Source: an uncultured Sutterella sp. (lineage in GTDB: Bacteria; Pseudomonadota; Gammaproteobacteria; Burkholderiales; Burkholderiaceae_F). From it: DNA of 7,569 nt. Position 1 is the stretch's first letter; each line of letters begins with the position of its first letter. Below are positions 6,861 to 7,569 of the stretch, piece after piece. The stretch lies in the NCBI GenBank assembly GCA_900544255.1, contig UQUM01000065.1, positions 1 through 7,569 of the forward strand, in the 5' to 3' direction. Under the pieces are notes generated by a model. The model had not been told where the DNA came from. It searched no databases and saw only the letters and a program-made list of their open reading frames with translations. A program made the position numbers and the translations under genes.

Positions 6861-7098
6861 TTTCTGCTCCTTCCGATTCAAACGCCGAAAGATGACCGTC
6901 GCTTTCCAACTTCTGAATCCTCAGTTGCGCGTCATCCAATTTGGCACGGCAGAATTTAGCGAGTTCCGTTCCGCGGGTGTATGCCGCGAGACTTTCTTCG
7001 AGCGACAGTCCGCCCGCTTCCATCTTGTGCACAATGGCTTCGAGCTCTTCAACGGCCGCTTCAAAGCTCATCTCTTTCTTGGCTGTTTTAGTCGTCAT
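6853..7098 (-). CDS. xseB: Exodeoxyribonuclease VII small subunit
   Basis: Small subunit of exonuclease VII, which with XseA degrades single-stranded DNA to oligonucleotides in repair and recombination. The 81 residues match the usual size of about 80. The family signature is clear: SFEAAVEELEAIVHKMEAGGLSLEESL, then AYTRGTELAKFCRAKLDDAQ and a short acidic tail (SEGAENE). A GTG three codons upstream (7107) is an alternative start, but the ATG at 7098 is preferred because it gives the usual MTTKTAKK-type N-terminus. Neither start has a strong ribosome binding site; GTGGATC just before the ATG is the best available. It is the first gene of the operon and its 3' end overlaps ispA (ATGAGTGA). xseA is not in the window. 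Confidence 0.95.
   Translation of the reverse strand: MTTKTAKKEMSFEAAVEELEAIVHKMEAGGLSLEESLAAYTRGTELAKFCRAKLDDAQLRIQKLESDGHLSAFESEGAENE
6867..6874 (-). promoter_or_regulatory. Strong ribosome binding site deciding the ispA start
   Basis: GGAAGGAG on the minus strand lies six bases before the ATG at 6860. It settles the start of ispA in favour of this ATG over the in-frame TTG at 6881, which lies upstream of the site. Confidence 0.85.
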
Positions 7099-7131
7099 GA
7101 TCCACACGCGTTTTCTGGGTTCGGTTCACAC

Positions 7132-7160
7132 AAAAAAGCGGACGCAGAGCGTCACTCCGC
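7132..7160 (-). terminator. Terminator-like hairpin in the xseB leader (possible attenuator)
   Basis: Read on the minus strand, GCGGA (7160-7156) pairs with TCCGC (7142-7138), with an inner or alternative stem GACGC-TCT-GCGTC (7153-7141), directly followed by six T (7137-7132). This is the form of an intrinsic terminator. The T-run ends 33 bases upstream of the xseB ATG and downstream of the best candidate promoter. If that promoter is real, the hairpin would act as an attenuator or leader structure for the xseB-ispA-dxs-murB operon. Otherwise it may stop readthrough from the tRNA genes, with the operon promoter lying very close to xseB. Confidence 0.5.
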
Positions 7161-7211
7161 CGCCCGCCGTCCCGAATAGACCGCGTTTTTTCTAAAAAAT
7201 TCGATGGTTCG

Positions 7212-7240
7212 ATTGTAACGCAGACCTGGGGCGATTTCGG
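7212..7240 (-). promoter_or_regulatory. Candidate sigma70 promoter for the xseB operon
   Basis: On the minus strand TACAAT (7217-7212) matches the -10 consensus at five of six positions. A weak -35, CCGAAA (7240-7235), lies at the ideal 17-base spacing. Transcription would start near 7205, leaving a leader of roughly 105 bases that includes the terminator-like hairpin. The -35 match is poor, so this is only a candidate. Confidence 0.4.
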
Positions 7241-7308
7241 CCGGTGGAAAAAAGCCGCTTGCCTGTCGTCGTGCCGCCGCGTGCAGATTTACGGAAAACG
7301 ACTCACAC

Positions 7309-7331
7309 GAAAAGACGTCCGAACGATCGGA
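7309..7331 (-). terminator. Weak terminator-like hairpin after the tRNA-Gly genes
   Basis: On the minus strand TCCGA-TCGT-TCGGA (7331-7318) is a 5-bp stem with a 4-base loop, followed a few bases later by CTTTTC (7314-7309). It lies about 30 bases past the 3' end of the nearer tRNA gene and could end the tRNA transcript. The stem is short and the T-run is neither long nor adjacent, so the call is tentative. Confidence 0.25.
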
Positions 7332-7362
7332 ATTTGGGATTCGGAAAGGGAGAAAAAGAAAC

Positions 7363-7438
7363 TGGAGCGGGAGACGAGTCTCGAACTCGCGACCTCAACC
7401 TTGGCAAGGTTGCGCTCTACCAACTGAGCTACTCCCGC
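7363..7438 (-). tRNA. tRNA-Gly (anticodon GCC), copy 1
   Basis: A complete 76-base tRNA on the minus strand. Acceptor stem GCGGGAG (7438-7432) pairs with CTCCCGC (7373-7367), then discriminator T and an encoded CCA (7365-7363). The D arm contains AGCTCAGTTGGTAGAGC. The anticodon stem CAACC/GGTTG encloses TTGCCAA, giving anticodon GCC, which reads GGC and GGU glycine codons. The T arm contains GTTCGAG. It is identical to the second copy 52 bases away. Confidence 0.97.
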
Positions 7439-7490
7439 GTCGCTTGGGACACATCGGTCAAATCCGACGTGCGTGATTCATCCACTTTCA

Positions 7491-7566
7491 TGGAGCGGGA
7501 GACGAGTCTCGAACTCGCGACCTCAACCTTGGCAAGGTTGCGCTCTACCAACTGAGCTACTCCCGC
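7491..7566 (-). tRNA. tRNA-Gly (anticodon GCC), copy 2
   Basis: A second complete 76-base tRNA-Gly(GCC), identical in every base to copy 1, with the CCA end encoded at 7493-7491 and the 5' end at 7566, three bases from the window edge. The two copies are in tandem on the minus strand with a 52-base spacer in which I see nothing else, so they are probably cotranscribed. More tRNA genes may lie beyond the edge. Confidence 0.97.
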
Positions 7567-7569
7567 GTC

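Larger units (their letters stand above)
7363..7569. repeat. 79-bp perfect direct repeat spanning the two tRNA-Gly genes
   Basis: Positions 7363-7441 and 7491-7569 are identical over 79 bases. The identity covers the whole tRNA gene plus three bases on its 5' side (GAC on the minus strand) and may continue past the window edge. The 3' flanks differ immediately after CCA. This fits tandem tRNA duplication with conversion keeping the copies identical. Confidence 0.9.

Noticed and set aside
5865..6959. Plus-strand 364-residue open frame opposite ispA
   Set aside because: It is antisense to a clear FPP synthase with all motifs, and its own translation matches nothing recognisable.
7244..7555. 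Plus-strand 103-residue open frame containing ESRTRDLNLGKVALYQLSYSR
   Set aside because: It is the antisense of the two tRNA-Gly genes; this type of peptide is a well-known spurious prediction.
7363..7569. Repeat and spacer pattern at the right edge as a CRISPR array
   Set aside because: There are only two units, and each unit is a complete tRNA gene.

Overview
The window looks like a chromosomal segment of a moderately GC-rich Gram-negative proteobacterium. The xseB-ispA-dxs gene order, the Escherichia-type (type I) MurB and the BMP-family periplasmic protein with a classical signal peptide point to Betaproteobacteria/Burkholderiales. A Sutterellaceae-like gut lineage is possible, but that is a guess from general resemblance and was not searched. 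Nothing suggests a phage, plasmid or insertion element; this is mostly housekeeping DNA.

Layout. Positions 1-155 hold a plus-strand terminator-like hairpin and at most scraps of neighbouring genes. A minus-strand gene (156-1238) encodes a secreted BMP-family (PnrA/Med-like) substrate-binding protein, probably for a purine or nucleoside. About 500 bases without an intact gene follow (1239-1736). They hold a short palindrome, a 43-codon coding-like remnant and a leader hairpin. A plus-strand gene (1737-2861) encodes an uncharacterised, highly helical 374-residue protein. A strong hairpin (2887-2927) separates it from the convergent minus-strand operon.

The operon reads right to left as xseB (7098-6853), ispA (6860-5862), dxs (5862-3952) and murB (3952-2933). 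All four genes overlap by 1-8 bases, so they are almost certainly cotranscribed and translationally coupled. Dxs makes DXP, the entry compound of the MEP isoprenoid pathway. IspA makes farnesyl diphosphate, the primer for undecaprenyl phosphate, quinones and other prenyl chains. MurB makes UDP-MurNAc, which is later loaded onto undecaprenyl phosphate. XseB is the small subunit of exonuclease VII. Upstream of xseB lie a candidate promoter and, between it and the start codon, a hairpin with a run of six T that may act as an attenuator.

The right edge carries two identical complete tRNA-Gly(GCC) genes on the minus strand, each with an encoded CCA end, in a 79-bp perfect direct repeat.

I did not find a convincing new biological system. 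The items most worth a second look are the uncharacterised helical protein, the terminator-like hairpin in the xseB leader, the fusion of murB to the isoprenoid operon, and the acidic insertion in IspA.
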